Positions 12,514 to 22,062 are shown, counted from the first letter of the stretch. The stretch: DNA of 64,000 bases from Trinickia fusca (GCF_003628145.1 NZ_RBZV01000001.1:248001-312000); one strand, 5' to 3'. The notes: a model not told the origin generated them from the letters alone. Program-made: numbers and translations.

Positions 12514-13557
12514 TCAGGCGAGGGGTTGAGCGGGTAACGCGGTACCGGCTGCCCCCGAGAGCGCCGTGACGGTGGCGCCTTTGCGCAACGTGTGCGGCAG
12601 GGTGAGGGAGAGCGAGTCGCCGTCATCGGCCCCTTCGATGCGAGCGATGAGCCGCTGCCAGGCCGCGCAGCCGATCTCGCGGTTGGGCGCGCAGATGCTT
12701 GCAAGCGGCGGCGAGAGCAGTTCCCCGACGGCCAGTCCGTCGAAGCCGAGGATCGACATGTCCTCGGGCACCGAGAAGCGGGCCCGCCGCAGCCCGCGCA
12801 TGACGACCATCGCGAGCAGGTCGTTGCTGCAAAAGAGGGCGGTGGGACGCGCCGGACCCGACGTCAGATGGGCAAGCACCGCCGGCGAGAGTTCGTCGGC
12901 ATTGAAATCGACTTCGAGCGCCGGCCTGGGCGTCAGGCCGGCCAGCTTCATGGCTTCGGTATAGCCGCGGTAGCGCAGCCGCGCGCGATCGGACTCGGCG
13001 AGCGTGCCGGCCAGCATCAGCACATGCTCGTGACCGTGCTCGATCAGCATGCGCACGCCGTCGAAGGCGGCCCGGCGGTTGTCGACCGAGACGGACGGGC
13101 GCCGTGCGGTATCGTTGTGCATCAGCACATACAGAGAGCCGTCGCGGTCGAGCTCGTCGAGCAGCGGGTGGGTATCGGCATCGGCGACGGTCAGGATGAG
13201 CCCTTCGACACGTTGCGCGAGCAGCGTCTCGATGGCATGGCGCTCGCGATCGGCATCGTATTGCGTGGTCATCAGCATGAGCCGGTAGCCTTGGCTCGCA
13301 GCGAGGTCGTCGATGCCTTGCAGGCACTCGGCGAAGACCGGGTTCGCCAGCGTCGGCAGGACGACGCCGATGAGCCGCGTACGCTCGCCGCGCAGCTGAC
13401 GGCCGAGTGGGCTCGGGCGGAACTGCAGCGCCTCGATCGCGTCCCGGATTTTCGCCAGGGTCACGCGATTGACGGTGTGTGGGGCGTTGATCGCGCGCGA
13501 GACCGTCGCAATCGAGAAGCCGGCATAGGCGGCTACATCCTTGATCGTGTGTTTCAT
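12514..13557 (-). CDS. LacI-family transcriptional regulator
   Basis: 347 residues. Residues 1-50 form the LacI helix-turn-helix and hinge (TIKDVAAYAGFSIATVSRAI), followed by a periplasmic-binding-like effector domain with GFDGLAVGELLSPPL near the C-terminus. It is the first gene of the co-directional block that includes the ABC importer and phosphodiesterase, with 97 bases before the binding-protein gene, so it probably controls that block and itself. A LacI-type operator lies 31 bases before its start. Confidence 0.93.
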   Translation of the reverse strand: MKHTIKDVAAYAGFSIATVSRAINAPHTVNRVTLAKIRDAIEALQFRPSPLGRQLRGERTRLIGVVLPTLANPVFAECLQGIDDLAASQGYRLMLMTTQYDADRERHAIETLLAQRVEGLILTVADADTHPLLDELDRDGSLYVLMHNDTARRPSVSVDNRRAAFDGVRMLIEHGHEHVLMLAGTLAESDRARLRYRGYTEAMKLAGLTPRPALEVDFNADELSPAVLAHLTSGPARPTALFCSNDLLAMVVMRGLRRARFSVPEDMSILGFDGLAVGELLSPPLASICAPNREIGCAAWQRLIARIEGADDGDSLSLTLPHTLRKGATVTALSGAAGTALPAQPLA

Positions 13558-13587
13558 TGCAGTCGGTACCGTCCGGTAGTGCTCGAA

Positions 13588-13601
13588 TGAAAACGTTTAC
13601 G
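13588..13601. promoter_or_regulatory. LacI-type operator
   Basis: TGAAAACGTTTACG matches the symmetrical LacI/GalR-family operator, with a central CG and half-sites AAAACG/CGTTTA. It lies between the regulator and uppP, close to the regulator start, and suggests autoregulation. Confidence 0.65.
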
Positions 13602-13796
13602 CCTCAACGATTATCCGCGTCGATTATGACTGAGCAATGACGCTTTGGCTTGCGAAATCCAGCGGAAAAGTTACGCCGGCGGCTTGGCGCGTTGGCCGCC
13701 CGTAGGCATAATCGGTCGCGGTCGGCCCCGACGAACGCACGGGGCAGCCGATTCTTCCTTATTCACCCCCTTTCCTCAGAGAAAAAGGATCGACGC

Positions 13797-14627
13797 GTGA
13801 GCCTTTGGTTTTTGATTTTCTTAAGCGTGCTGCAAGGCGTCACCGAGCTGTTCCCCGTCAGCAGCCTCGGCCACACGCTGCTGGCGCCGGCGCTGGCCGG
13901 CATGCACATCGACAAGCACGCGCCGCAGCTGATTCCGTTTCTCGTGGCGCTCCACCTGGGCACCGCGTTCGCCCTGCTGTGGTACTTCCGCAAGCGTTGG
14001 GTCGCGCTTTTCTGCGGGTGGCTCGGCACGTTCGCCGGCCGCCGCAGCGATGACGGTCACATGATGTGGGCCCTTATCATCGGCACGATTCCGGCGGGGC
14101 TCGTCGGCCTGTTGCTCGAGAAGCGCCTTGAGCGCGTGTTTCACGACCTGCGCATCGTCGCGCTCGCGCTGATCGTCAACGGCCTGCTGCTGTGGCTCGG
14201 CGACCGACTGCAACGTTCGCGTGCGCATCGCCCGCCCGAGAAGCTCACGTTCAAGCAGGCATTTCTCGTCGGCTTGGCGCAAGTGGGCGCGTTGATCCCG
14301 GGCTTTTCGCGCAGCGGCCTCACGATGATCGCGGGCAATGCGGCAGGCCTGACGGCCGAGAGCGCGGCGGAGTTCGCGTTCCTGCTCGGCACGCCGATCA
14401 TCTTCGCAGCCGGCCTGCTCGAAGTGCCGAAGCTGTTTCATGCGCCTGGCCAACTTGCCGACGCGTTGCTCGGCGGCGTGCTGACGGCAATCGCCGCTTA
14501 CCTGAGCGTGCGGTTTCTCATGCGCTATTTCGAAGGCCGCGGCCGCCTCGCTGCGTTCGGCTTGTACTGCGTGGTAGCGGGCGGGTTGTGCCTGGCCTGG
14601 TTCATGACGCACGGCCAGCCGGTTTGA
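13797..14627 (+). CDS. uppP: Undecaprenyl-diphosphate phosphatase (BacA)
   Basis: 276 residues, usual BacA/UppP length. It dephosphorylates undecaprenyl diphosphate at the inner membrane, recycling the carrier lipid for peptidoglycan synthesis, and raises bacitracin resistance. Conserved elements are the N-terminal [14 protein letters not shown] block and the PGFSRSG motif. The start is GTG at 13797 with AAAAGGA seven bases before it; the longer in-frame ATG at 13650 has no such site and adds non-family sequence. Confidence 0.94.
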   Translation: MSLWFLIFLSVLQGVTELFPVSSLGHTLLAPALAGMHIDKHAPQLIPFLVALHLGTAFALLWYFRKRWVALFCGWLGTFAGRRSDDGHMMWALIIGTIPAGLVGLLLEKRLERVFHDLRIVALALIVNGLLLWLGDRLQRSRAHRPPEKLTFKQAFLVGLAQVGALIPGFSRSGLTMIAGNAAGLTAESAAEFAFLLGTPIIFAAGLLEVPKLFHAPGQLADALLGGVLTAIAAYLSVRFLMRYFEGRGRLAAFGLYCVVAGGLCLAWFMTHGQPV

Positions 14628-14684
14628 CGGCGCGGGGCCGCGTATCTTCGCGGTCCGCGTTCAAGCTTGGTACGGGGGATCGGG

Positions 14685-14690
14685 TATAAT
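14685..14690 (+). promoter_or_regulatory. -10 element of the tRNA-Arg promoter
   Basis: A perfect TATAAT lies 51 bases before the tRNA in a GC-rich context. No clear -35 hexamer is visible at 16-18 bases. A second candidate, TACAAT (14723-14728), is closer but has no better -35. Confidence 0.4.
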
Positions 14691-14740
14691 CCGGCCCCCG
14701 GCACGCAATGCGCAGCGTCGCCGTACAATTCTGGCTCCGC

Positions 14741-14815
14741 CTCCCCATAGTTCAACGGATAGAACACGGGTCTTCTAAACCTGAAATCGAGGTTCGATTC
14801 CTCGTGGGGGGGCCA
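14741..14815 (+). tRNA. tRNA-Arg (anticodon UCU)
   Basis: The cloverleaf can be folded by eye: acceptor CTCCCCA with TGGGGGG, D arm GTTC/GAAC, anticodon stem CGGGT/ACCTG with loop CTTCTAA (anticodon TCT), T arm CGAGG-TTCGATT-CCTCG, and an encoded CCA at 14813-14815. This tRNA reads AGA/AGG and is a frequent integration target for islands. Confidence 0.95.
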
Positions 14816-15426
14816 CAAACCGCTGGCACGCTAACCCTTCACGCCGCGGCTTCCCCATTTTCCTCGCTGACAATACGCCAGACCGCGCTCCCGGCCGCGC
14901 ATGGGCGTGTCGCTTCGTATTCGTTTCCGTTCCCGTATTCGTTCCGAGTTTGTCCACCGGTTTCGCTGGCGGTCGATTGCGCGCAAACCGAGTCGCTTGA
15001 CGCCGCCTACCAGTTTCGGACCGATCCGAGATAGCCGAATGGGTTGGTTCGTCGCACACACGCCTGCCTGCGGGGTAGATTGGCTCTTCCCGGTTTGACG
15101 AGGTGGTCAGCTCGTTTGAGGCAGGCGTTGGTTTTGAGATGTTCGGGCAGATGTCCGAAGTCGTGGTCATCATGAACTTCCGAGACGCTTTGCCGCCATC
15201 ATGACGTGGCAACAGGCAGTATTTCGCCCCAAGCCGGATACGGCATCGCGCGCCTGCGCGATGCCTCCAGAAACGCGCGCTCGACTGCAAGCGAGCGGCA
15301 ACCACGTGATAGGCGAGGCAGTGGATGGCGAAAATCAGCTACGTGCAAGGCAGGCTGCGCCGCGTGTGCGGCGTGGGTGATGGCGCAATGTTCGGCACCG
15401 GGTCCGGTGACAAGGAGCAAGACAGC
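14816..15426. other. Gene-poor stretch downstream of tRNA-Arg
   Basis: About 610 bases with no supportable gene. It contains a short direct repeat (CGTATTCGTT-type at about 14916 and 14934). I looked for a second copy of the tRNA 3' end that could mark an attachment site and found none. It may be degraded island sequence or simply a spacer. Confidence 0.5.
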
Positions 15427-15624
15427 ATGGAAATACGCTTAAACCAACTGGAGAAACTGACGGCGGACATTCGCGAGCGTACGGCTCGCGTCGAGGCAGG
15501 TCTGGCGTACGTGGCGACCAAGCAGGACGTCGCATCGGTGGAATCGACGCTCCTGAAGTGGTTCGTTGCGACGGCCATTGCATTGACGAGCCTGGCCTTT
15601 GCAGCAGCCAAACTCGTTCATTGA
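15427..15624 (+). CDS. Small coiled-coil membrane protein, function unknown
   Basis: 65 residues. A charged heptad-like segment (residues 1-42, LNQLEKLTADIRERTARVEAG) is followed by one membrane helix (about 44-62, WFVATAIALTSLAFAAAKL). The start at 15427 has an AAGGAGC site; the in-frame ATG at 15325 does not. This layout is common in small uncharacterised or phage-derived proteins (DUF1640-like). It sits downstream of tRNA-Arg, which would fit an island remnant, but no other phage gene is present. Confidence 0.6.
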   Translation: MEIRLNQLEKLTADIRERTARVEAGLAYVATKQDVASVESTLLKWFVATAIALTSLAFAAAKLVH

Positions 15625-15659
15625 TCCGCCTGCTTGGTTGTGGCGCTCGCTCGCGCGCG

Positions 15660-16547
15660 TCAGTCGCTCAGCATGCGAGAAAGCGCCGCCGCATTGCGTT
15701 GCGCCAGGTCCTCGTAGCAGTTGTTGAAAATCACGTGCACCTGCGCGGCGCGCTGCGCGAGCGCGCGAATCGGGGTGGCCACCTCGGTCAGCTCGGTTTC
15801 GCTGTAGTCGTAGTTGAAGCGTTCAGCGGCGGACGCGCTACCCGCCCACGTTTCGGCGTTGCGCCCGTGCAGGCGCACGATCGCCAAGTCGGGCGAGGTT
15901 GTTTCCCATACGGTACTGGCTCGCGTTCGCACGCCGTTCGGCGCGTCCATGACGACATGCACGAGCCCATGCGCGCGCTCGAATGCGAGCGTCGCCTCCC
16001 AATGTGCTTCGTCTAACCAACTGCGGTTGCGGAATTCGAAGGCGGTTGGGTACAGGCGCATATGATCGGCGCAATCCTCGAGATGTGCACGCTCGCGGGG
16101 GGCGCTCGTGATCCACGGCGCGAACTGAAACAGCACCGCCCCCAGTTTGCCGGCTGCGTGCAGCGGTTCTATCACCTCAAAAAAACGTCGCCATAGCTCG
16201 TCTACGACTGCGGCCGGCACATCCCGGTAGTAGAGATACTTGGCGTCGGTTTTCGGCAGCTCGGTCTGCAGGTCCTTCGGCAGACATTTCGGCTCTGTCT
16301 GGTGTCCTGTGAAGAGTCGGAATGCTTTGATGTCGAACGTGAAGTCCGGCGGTGTCCGTGTATTCCACAAAGCGGCAGTCGGAGCACTCGGAATCGCGTA
16401 ATACGACGAGTCGACTTCCACCAACGGGAACTGGCTTGCATAGAACCGCAGACGATCCTCTGACGTCGAACAGCCCGCAGGGTAGAACCGCCCACACTGG
16501 ATGAGCGTCGTGTCTGTCCACGACGCAGTGCCGATCTTGATCGACAT
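15660..16547 (-). CDS. DUF72 family protein (YecE-like)
   Basis: 295 residues with a TIM-barrel DUF72 signature: GTASWTD near the N-terminus, YASQFPLVEVDSSYY, DFTFDIKAF, LFQFAPW, FEFRNRSW and a C-terminal VHVIFNNCYEDLAQRN block. The family's biochemical function is unknown. The ATG at 16547 gives the normal length. It stands alone, convergent with the small membrane protein. Confidence 0.9.
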   Translation of the reverse strand: MSIKIGTASWTDTTLIQCGRFYPAGCSTSEDRLRFYASQFPLVEVDSSYYAIPSAPTAALWNTRTPPDFTFDIKAFRLFTGHQTEPKCLPKDLQTELPKTDAKYLYYRDVPAAVVDELWRRFFEVIEPLHAAGKLGAVLFQFAPWITSAPRERAHLEDCADHMRLYPTAFEFRNRSWLDEAHWEATLAFERAHGLVHVVMDAPNGVRTRASTVWETTSPDLAIVRLHGRNAETWAGSASAAERFNYDYSETELTEVATPIRALAQRAAQVHVIFNNCYEDLAQRNAAALSRMLSD

Positions 16548-17103
16548 GACGCCTCCCGTACGTCATCGGGCTCACGCGTAACGGCGGAGCAGCACCGGGC
16601 GCGTTCGCCAGCGCGTATCGGTAGTACGGCACGGGCTGGGCTGTCTGGCTATTCGATATAACCCTCGAAGGCCAAGCGCTGCTTTTGGATGGAGCGGCCT
16701 ATTCCCTTTTTCTCGCTTGAGTTTTATTGCCTTGTTGTTAAATGGGGTGGTATTTCAATCACAAAAAATCGGCGATTGATCATCTAAAAGATAATTTAGG
16801 ACTAAGTGAAGTTCGATCGTTGTTCTCGTTGTCTTTGAGATGTATCTCAATGATGAATGGCGTTGTTTGTGCGGATTGCATGGGCTAGAATCAGCGCCCA
16901 TCGCCCGTCCGATCGGTGGCTTGGAGAGGGTGATTTGCGAGAAGAACTCGTGCGACTTCTGCGTGCGGTCATAAAAATATCGAATGTTTTTTCATAAAAT
17001 CGGCATGCGCTGATCTGTGTTTTTGATTGCGGTGTGGTGAAATCAAATGGCTCGGCAGTGATTTTATTGGTGAGATGAGTCGCAATAACGAGGGCGAAAA
17101 CGT
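16548..17103. other. AT-rich intergenic leader of the phosphorelay locus
   Basis: 556 bases without a supportable gene and clearly more AT-rich than its surroundings, especially 16700-17100. It contains the palindrome TTGAGAT-GT-ATCTCAA and the GAGGG ribosome site of the response-regulator gene. It probably holds the promoter and binding sites for that operon. The composition suggests a regulated or horizontally acquired region. Confidence 0.6.
16835..16850. promoter_or_regulatory. Perfect 7-2-7 palindrome
   Basis: TTGAGAT and ATCTCAA are exact inverted halves separated by GT, about 250 bases before the response-regulator start, in AT-rich DNA. A dimeric regulator site is plausible; the protein is unknown. 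Confidence 0.5.
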
Positions 17104-17769
17104 ATGACCATCCGAAAGATCTTGTTGCTGTCTCGTCCCAAGCATCGTATTCGCGTTGCATTGCTGGACGATCATCCGATCGTCGCGCTTGGCGTCGCGA
17201 CGTATTTGCGCGATCACGCCGATTTCGAGGTCGCCGCGAACGTCGAGACTGTCGACGAGTTGTTCGCGGTGCTCGAGCACGACGCCTACGACGTCGCGCT
17301 CGTCGATTTCTATTTGCCCAACGATCGCCTTGACGGCGCTGCGTTCATCAAGCGCTTGCGGGTGCACGCGCCTTCGCTCGCGCTCGTCGTGCTGTCGGCC
17401 GCGCGGCCTGACGATGCCGAGTGCGTGTGCCATCGCGCCGGCGCCAATGCGTTTCTGGAAAAGGCTACGCCATTGCCGTTGATCGCCGAGACAGTGCGTC
17501 AAGCCGTCGCCTCGCCGAAAAAGTTCTTTGTCATTCGGGAAGGAAAGATCCAGGCCAGCACTCCGCTGCCACGCGAGGACACGTTGTCGGCCGCCGAAAT
17601 CGAGATCCTTCGGCACATCGCGGAAGGGCTATCGGTCACGCAAACGGCCATGCGTTTGCGGCGCAGCAAAAAGACCGTCAGTACCCACAAGCGTAGTGCC
17701 ATGCGCAAGCTGAAAGTGGCCGACGACCTGGGGCTGGCGCTGTTTCTGAAAGAGAAATTCCGCTACTGA
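17104..17769 (+). CDS. NarL/RcsB-type response regulator
   Basis: 221 residues. The receiver domain (about 15-135) has the acidic pocket Asp22/Asp23, the phosphoacceptor Asp68 (ALVDFYLP) and Lys120. The loop after Asp68 is longer than usual, as in RcsB. A LuxR-type helix-turn-helix follows (about 158-218, LSAAEIEILRHIAEGLSVTQTA). It is expected to be the output of the phosphorelay encoded immediately downstream (18-base gap), receiving phosphate through the separate HPt protein. Confidence 0.93.
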   Translation: MTIRKILLLSRPKHRIRVALLDDHPIVALGVATYLRDHADFEVAANVETVDELFAVLEHDAYDVALVDFYLPNDRLDGAAFIKRLRVHAPSLALVVLSAARPDDAECVCHRAGANAFLEKATPLPLIAETVRQAVASPKKFFVIREGKIQASTPLPREDTLSAAEIEILRHIAEGLSVTQTAMRLRRSKKTVSTHKRSAMRKLKVADDLGLALFLKEKFRY

Positions 17770-17787
17770 CCGCATCGAGCGTGTGCG

Positions 17788-20700
17788 ATGTCTGCCTGGG
17801 CCTTTACGATTACGCGCGTTCCCTCTCGGCTACCGCCGTCTTGGCGCGGTCGGCTCGCAGGAGTCGTGCTGTGTTCAGGCGTGAGCGTGCTTTCTCCCCA
17901 AGCGTCGGGGGCCGATGCGGTCTTGCGGGCGGCCACCTACCGCCATCCGCCCAGCGCGCTCGAGTACACCGACTACGCCGGTGTGCGTCAGGGCGTCATT
18001 CCCGGTGTGCTGCGCGAGATCGTCGATCCTCGAGGCATCGCGCTTGCATACCGTCCCGTCGCGTCGGTCGATGAGGCGCTCGCGGAGTTGCGCAGCGGCA
18101 AGATCGACGCCATGCCGATTGCCTGCGCCGATAAGCGGGCGGGCATGGACCTATGGGTATCCAAGCCCTATGCGACGCCGGCTGCCGGTGTCATCGTGGC
18201 GCGCGAGTATCCGGCGCCGCATTCGCTCGCGCATCTGGCTGGCCGGCTCGTGGCCGTGGCACCCGGCAATCTCGGCGGCGCCGTGCTCGCGGCACACGCC
18301 GCCAGCGCTCAGCTGATCGAGGTGGCTGACACGCTGGCCGGGCTCGAAGCGGTCGCAAGCGGGCGGGCCGACGCGTTCGTCGATATCGACGACGTCAACG
18401 CCGGCATGCTGGGCACGCTCGCGAGCGGTACGCTGCGTACGGCGCCGTTGCCATCCACCGTGCCGCTATGCTTCGCGGTGCGAGGTGACAACGCGAGCGT
18501 CGTTTCGCTGATCGAGCACGGCCTCGCGCGGCTGACACCCGCGCGGCGCCGGGAGCTTCAGACGCCGCCCAGCACCTCGATGCTCAACGCGGCGGCGAAG
18601 CCCTTCATGTTGACAAGCGAAGAGCGGGCGTGGCTGCAACGGCATCCGGTCGTGAGCGTCGGCGTGCAGCGCGTGGGTCCGCCCTACGACTACCTCGACG
18701 ATCGCGGCGTATGGCAAGGGCTGGCCGGTGCGCTGCTGCGTCGCTTCGCGGAGAGCGCCCATGTGCAGTTCAAGCCGGTGCTGATCGACGACTCACGCTC
18801 GCTCGCCGGCGCACTGCGCGACGATACCGTCGCGCTTGCCGCTTCGTTTCCGGTCGGCGCGGATGAAGCGCCCGACGGTGTCGCGCTCACGCGTGCCTAT
18901 GATGCATTCCCGTGGTCGATCGTGCGGCGTGCCGACGAGCCGGCGCTCGCCACGCGGATCGCCACGAATCCGTGGCGCTTGCACAGCGTCATGCCGTTGC
19001 CGTTGTTCGACAGGGCAACGATCGTAGCGCGCACGAGTGCTGCCGACGCGCTAAGGGCGGTGAGGGCAGGCAATGCGGACATCGCGCTCGTGAACGCGAT
19101 CGCCGCCGAGCAACTGGCCGATCGCGATGCGCGCGGCCATCTGACGATCGATGCCTCCATCGCCGGCATCGAGCGCATCGGGTTTGCGGTCGATGCGCGC
19201 AATCGCACCCTGGCGACCATGCTCGATCGCTATCTGGCCTCGTACAGCCAGCATGAACTGGCACGGCTCGCGAGCCATTCCCGGCCGGCGTCCGTCGTGC
19301 TTGGTTATGACAAAGGGGTCGTGATCGAGCTCTCGATCGCCGTCACGTCGATCGTGGCGGCCGTACTCGCGACGCTGCTGTGGGCGTATCGCCGTATGCG
19401 TAGGGCGCGGCGGGCAGCCGAAGCAGCGCACGGCGAGGCGATCATTGCGCGCGAGCAGGCTGAAGCGGCCGATCGCGCGAAGTCGGCGTTTGTCGCAGTG
19501 ATGAGCCACGAGATTCGCACGCCGATGAACGGCGTCGTGGGCGTGCTCGATTTGCTCGAAACGACAACCGTCACGTCCGAACAGCGACGCTACCTGAACG
19601 TGGCGCAGCGTTCGGCGCAACTGATGCTGCGCGCGATCGACGGCACGCTCGACTATCTGAAGATGGAGCAGGGCGCGCTGCCGCTAGAGCAAGCACCGCT
19701 CGACATCTGCGCGCAGGCTGCGGCCGTCGTCGATTTGCACGTGCCCCTCGCGCAACGCAAGGGGCTGCCGCTCTATCTGGCGGTCATGCCGCATTTCGAT
19801 CGTCACATCGTCGGCGACGAGGCTCGCATCAACCAGATCGTGACGAACCTGCTGAGCAATGCGATTCGCTTTACGAGCGAAGGCTATGTGCTGGTCGAAG
19901 TGCGTCACCGGCATGTACGCGGACAAAGCTGGCTCGAAATCGTCGTCAGCGACACCGGGACCGGTATTTCCGACGAATACCGCACACGCCTTTTCACGCC
20001 CTTTACTCAACAGGACAGCTCGACGACGCGCCGGTACGGTGGAACAGGTTTGGGATTGTCGATCGTCAAGCGCCTCGTCGACCGAATGGACGGCACGATC
20101 GACGTGGCGAGCGCGCCTGGTGTCGGTACGCGCGTGTGCGTGCGGTTACCGGTCGTGTGGGGCCAGCCCTGCCGCCGTTGGCCGGTCGCAGCGTCGTCGA
20201 AAGCGTCGGTTTGCGTGCCCATACCGGCGCTGGCGCGCGCGCTGCGAGCCGCAGCTCGCAAGACCGGCATGCAGCTCGTGCGCGAGCGAAACCAGGCAGA
20301 CGTGCATTTGAACGTCGATGCGGTTGGCGCCGTCGTGGCCGCTCGCCGGACGGCGCCCCCGCAGGTACTGCGCTCGATCGACGAACTGGCGCAGGTGCTT
20401 GCGAATGTCCGGCCAACACGGGAGGCCCATGCGAGCTGCGAGCGATCGGGGCCGGAGATCGCCTGCGAGCCGGCATTGCCGCGCTTCGCCGGGACCGCAG
20501 GCGTGCTCGTGGTCGAGGACAACCCTGTCAATCGCGACATCATCGTCAGGCAGCTGGCGGCACTTGGCGTGACGGCGACTGCCGCCAGCGACGGCCTCGA
20601 AGGCTATGCGTGCTGGCGGCAGACGCGTCCGCGACTGATACTGCTCGATTGCCATATGCCAGGGATGGACGGCTATGCACTCGCGCGCGAAGTGCGAGTG

Positions 20701-20892
20701 CACGAGCGCGATAGGTGCGCTCGAACGGTGATCGTCGCGATCAGCGCGAATGCGACGTTCGAGGACGCCCAGGCATGCCGAGCAGCAGGCATGGATGATT
20801 GCCTGATCAAGCCGATCACGCGTGCGAAACTCGCCGCGGTGCTCGACAAGTGGATGGAGGCGCGGGATGTCGAAGCTGATCGGGCCCATTGA
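17788..20892 (+). CDS. BvgS/EvgS-like hybrid sensor histidine kinase
   Basis: 1034 residues. After an N-terminal signal-like segment come two tandem solute-binding (SBP_bac_3) sensor domains (about 45-255 and 280-490), one membrane helix (511-533) and no evident PAS domain. The HisKA domain has His574 in [10 protein letters not shown], the ATPase has N-box Asn687/Asn691, DTGTG (722-726) and GGTGLGLS (751-758), and the receiver (905-1020) has Asp954 and Lys1008. BvgS and EvgS carry a C-terminal HPt domain; here the protein stops after the receiver and HPt is the next, overlapping gene. Periplasmic ligand sensing is inferred from family. Confidence 0.93.
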   Translation: MSAWAFTITRVPSRLPPSWRGRLAGVVLCSGVSVLSPQASGADAVLRAATYRHPPSALEYTDYAGVRQGVIPGVLREIVDPRGIALAYRPVASVDEALAELRSGKIDAMPIACADKRAGMDLWVSKPYATPAAGVIVAREYPAPHSLAHLAGRLVAVAPGNLGGAVLAAHAASAQLIEVADTLAGLEAVASGRADAFVDIDDVNAGMLGTLASGTLRTAPLPSTVPLCFAVRGDNASVVSLIEHGLARLTPARRRELQTPPSTSMLNAAAKPFMLTSEERAWLQRHPVVSVGVQRVGPPYDYLDDRGVWQGLAGALLRRFAESAHVQFKPVLIDDSRSLAGALRDDTVALAASFPVGADEAPDGVALTRAYDAFPWSIVRRADEPALATRIATNPWRLHSVMPLPLFDRATIVARTSAADALRAVRAGNADIALVNAIAAEQLADRDARGHLTIDASIAGIERIGFAVDARNRTLATMLDRYLASYSQHELARLASHSRPASVVLGYDKGVVIELSIAVTSIVAAVLATLLWAYRRMRRARRAAEAAHGEAIIAREQAEAADRAKSAFVAVMSHEIRTPMNGVVGVLDLLETTTVTSEQRRYLNVAQRSAQLMLRAIDGTLDYLKMEQGALPLEQAPLDICAQAAAVVDLHVPLAQRKGLPLYLAVMPHFDRHIVGDEARINQIVTNLLSNAIRFTSEGYVLVEVRHRHVRGQSWLEIVVSDTGTGISDEYRTRLFTPFTQQDSSTTRRYGGTGLGLSIVKRLVDRMDGTIDVASAPGVGTRVCVRLPVVWGQPCRRWPVAASSKASVCVPIPALARALRAAARKTGMQLVRERNQADVHLNVDAVGAVVAARRTAPPQVLRSIDELAQVLANVRPTREAHASCERSGPEIACEPALPRFAGTAGVLVVEDNPVNRDIIVRQLAALGVTATAASDGLEGYACWRQTRPRLILLDCHMPGMDGYALAREVRVHERDRCARTVIVAISANATFEDAQACRAAGMDDCLIKPITRAKLAAVLDKWMEARDVEADRAH

Positions 20893-21253
20893 AATGCGGT
20901 ATGGCATCCCGCTCGAGTTGTCGGAGTTGACGGCGCTATATGGCGCCGCGGACCTGCACGGGTTGATCGTGCGCGCGCTGGAGCAGCTGGCCCAGGAGCG
21001 TGCGGCACTCGATGCGCATGTCGCGTCGCAGGCCTTTGTGAAAGCAGCCGATGCCTTGCATCGGCTGAAGGGAACGGTCGCGTTCTTTGGTGGGCAAGCC
21101 TGCGACCTCGATACACTTCATCGTGCGGAGCGGGCGCTGCGCGCCGAGGACATCACCCTCATCGCCCAGACACTGCCTGCGGCATGCCGGCTTCTTGGTG
21201 CCTTCGCCCACGCGCTCGATGATCATTGTGCGTCGCTCGAATTCGAGCGCTGA
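20867..21253 (+). CDS. Stand-alone HPt phosphotransfer protein
   Basis: 128 residues, entirely a helical HPt domain with His65 in the motif [11 protein letters not shown]. It starts at ATG 20867, 26 bases inside the end of the kinase gene in another frame, so translation is probably coupled. It should relay phosphate from the kinase receiver (Asp954) to the response regulator (Asp68). The family-typical domain has become a separate polypeptide here. It ends 14 bases from the convergent sigma-factor gene. Confidence 0.85.
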   Translation: MSKLIGPIEMRYGIPLELSELTALYGAADLHGLIVRALEQLAQERAALDAHVASQAFVKAADALHRLKGTVAFFGGQACDLDTLHRAERALRAEDITLIAQTLPAACRLLGAFAHALDDHCASLEFER

Positions 21254-21267
21254 CAGCCCAGCGATCG

Positions 21268-21828
21268 TCACACGGCCCCGCCTGTTTCGATGTACTTGTC
21301 GAGCCGTGCGCGTAGGCGCGAGAGCCGTGAGCGAACCGTGCCGACAGGAATGCCGAGTGCGGCCGCCACCTCGACATAACTGCCGTTATCGATAAACAGC
21401 AATTCGAGCATTCGTTGCTGCTCGGCGGGCAGCGATTGCGCGAAGTCGACCAATTTGGAAAAGCTCTGCTTGACCGCGATGCAACGTTCGGGGGCGCGCG
21501 TATCGATCAATTCCTCCTCGTGATCGTCGATGCTCACCACGACAACGCGGGCGTCATAGGCGCGCATGACGTGGTTGCGCAGCACACTGAGCGCAATGGC
21601 GGTCAGCCACGTTTTCGGTTGCGCCGTGCCTCGATAGAGCGCGCGATTTTCCCAGGCGCCCAGGTAAGTGGACTGCAAGATGTCCCGGGCATCTTCCGCG
21701 CTGCCTACACGCCGCATGATGAAGCGATAGATTGCTTGCCCATGCATGCGATACCAGCCATCGAATTCGGCTGATGCGGCTCGATCGGCGGCGGACGACT
21801 TCGATCCATCCCAGGGCGTCAAAATCAT
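21268..21828 (-). CDS. ECF-type sigma-70 family RNA polymerase sigma factor
   Basis: 186 residues with region 2 (EFDGWYRMHGQAIYRFIMRR, then DARDILQSTYLGAW) and region 4 (LPAEQQRMLELLFIDNGSYVEVAAALGIPVGTVRSRL, 20-residue core visible). No anti-sigma gene is adjacent, unlike most ECF loci. It is convergent with the phosphorelay genes. The region upstream (21829-21986) is AT-rich; no clear autoregulated ECF promoter was recognised. The target genes are unknown. Confidence 0.9.
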   Translation of the reverse strand: MILTPWDGSKSSAADRAASAEFDGWYRMHGQAIYRFIMRRVGSAEDARDILQSTYLGAWENRALYRGTAQPKTWLTAIALSVLRNHVMRAYDARVVVVSIDDHEEELIDTRAPERCIAVKQSFSKLVDFAQSLPAEQQRMLELLFIDNGSYVEVAAALGIPVGTVRSRLSRLRARLDKYIETGGAV

Positions 21829-21986
21829 TGGCTCGAATGAAATCTAATTTGTTTTCGACGCCGAATCTTTGAGTTCGCCTGTCTGCGGAAATCAATTTTG
21901 ATATGGAAATAGGACGGGGTTACCCGCGTCGGAGCGCCCGGTGGGGGCGGCGTGAACCGTTGCTGCCCAAGAGCCGCTGCAAGGAG

Positions 21987-22010
21987 AAAAAAAGGCGGCC
22001 GAGGCCGCCT
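21987..22010 (-). terminator. Rho-independent terminator after the phosphoesterase gene
   Basis: On the minus strand, AGGCGGCC-TC-GGCCGCCT forms a strong stem followed by a run of at least seven T, 53 bases past the stop codon of the phosphoesterase gene. Confidence 0.9.
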
Positions 22011-22062
22011 GAAGGTCGCTTGTGAAGCGGCCGTTGCTTAACTTGGGCGGACCTCGAGCGCA

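Noticed and set aside
14628-14662. GC-rich hairpin after uppP as a terminator
   Set aside because: The stem has a bulge and no T run follows; it is too weak to call.
14816-15300. Second copy of the tRNA-Arg 3' end as an attachment site
   Set aside because: No matching segment was found within the window downstream of the tRNA.
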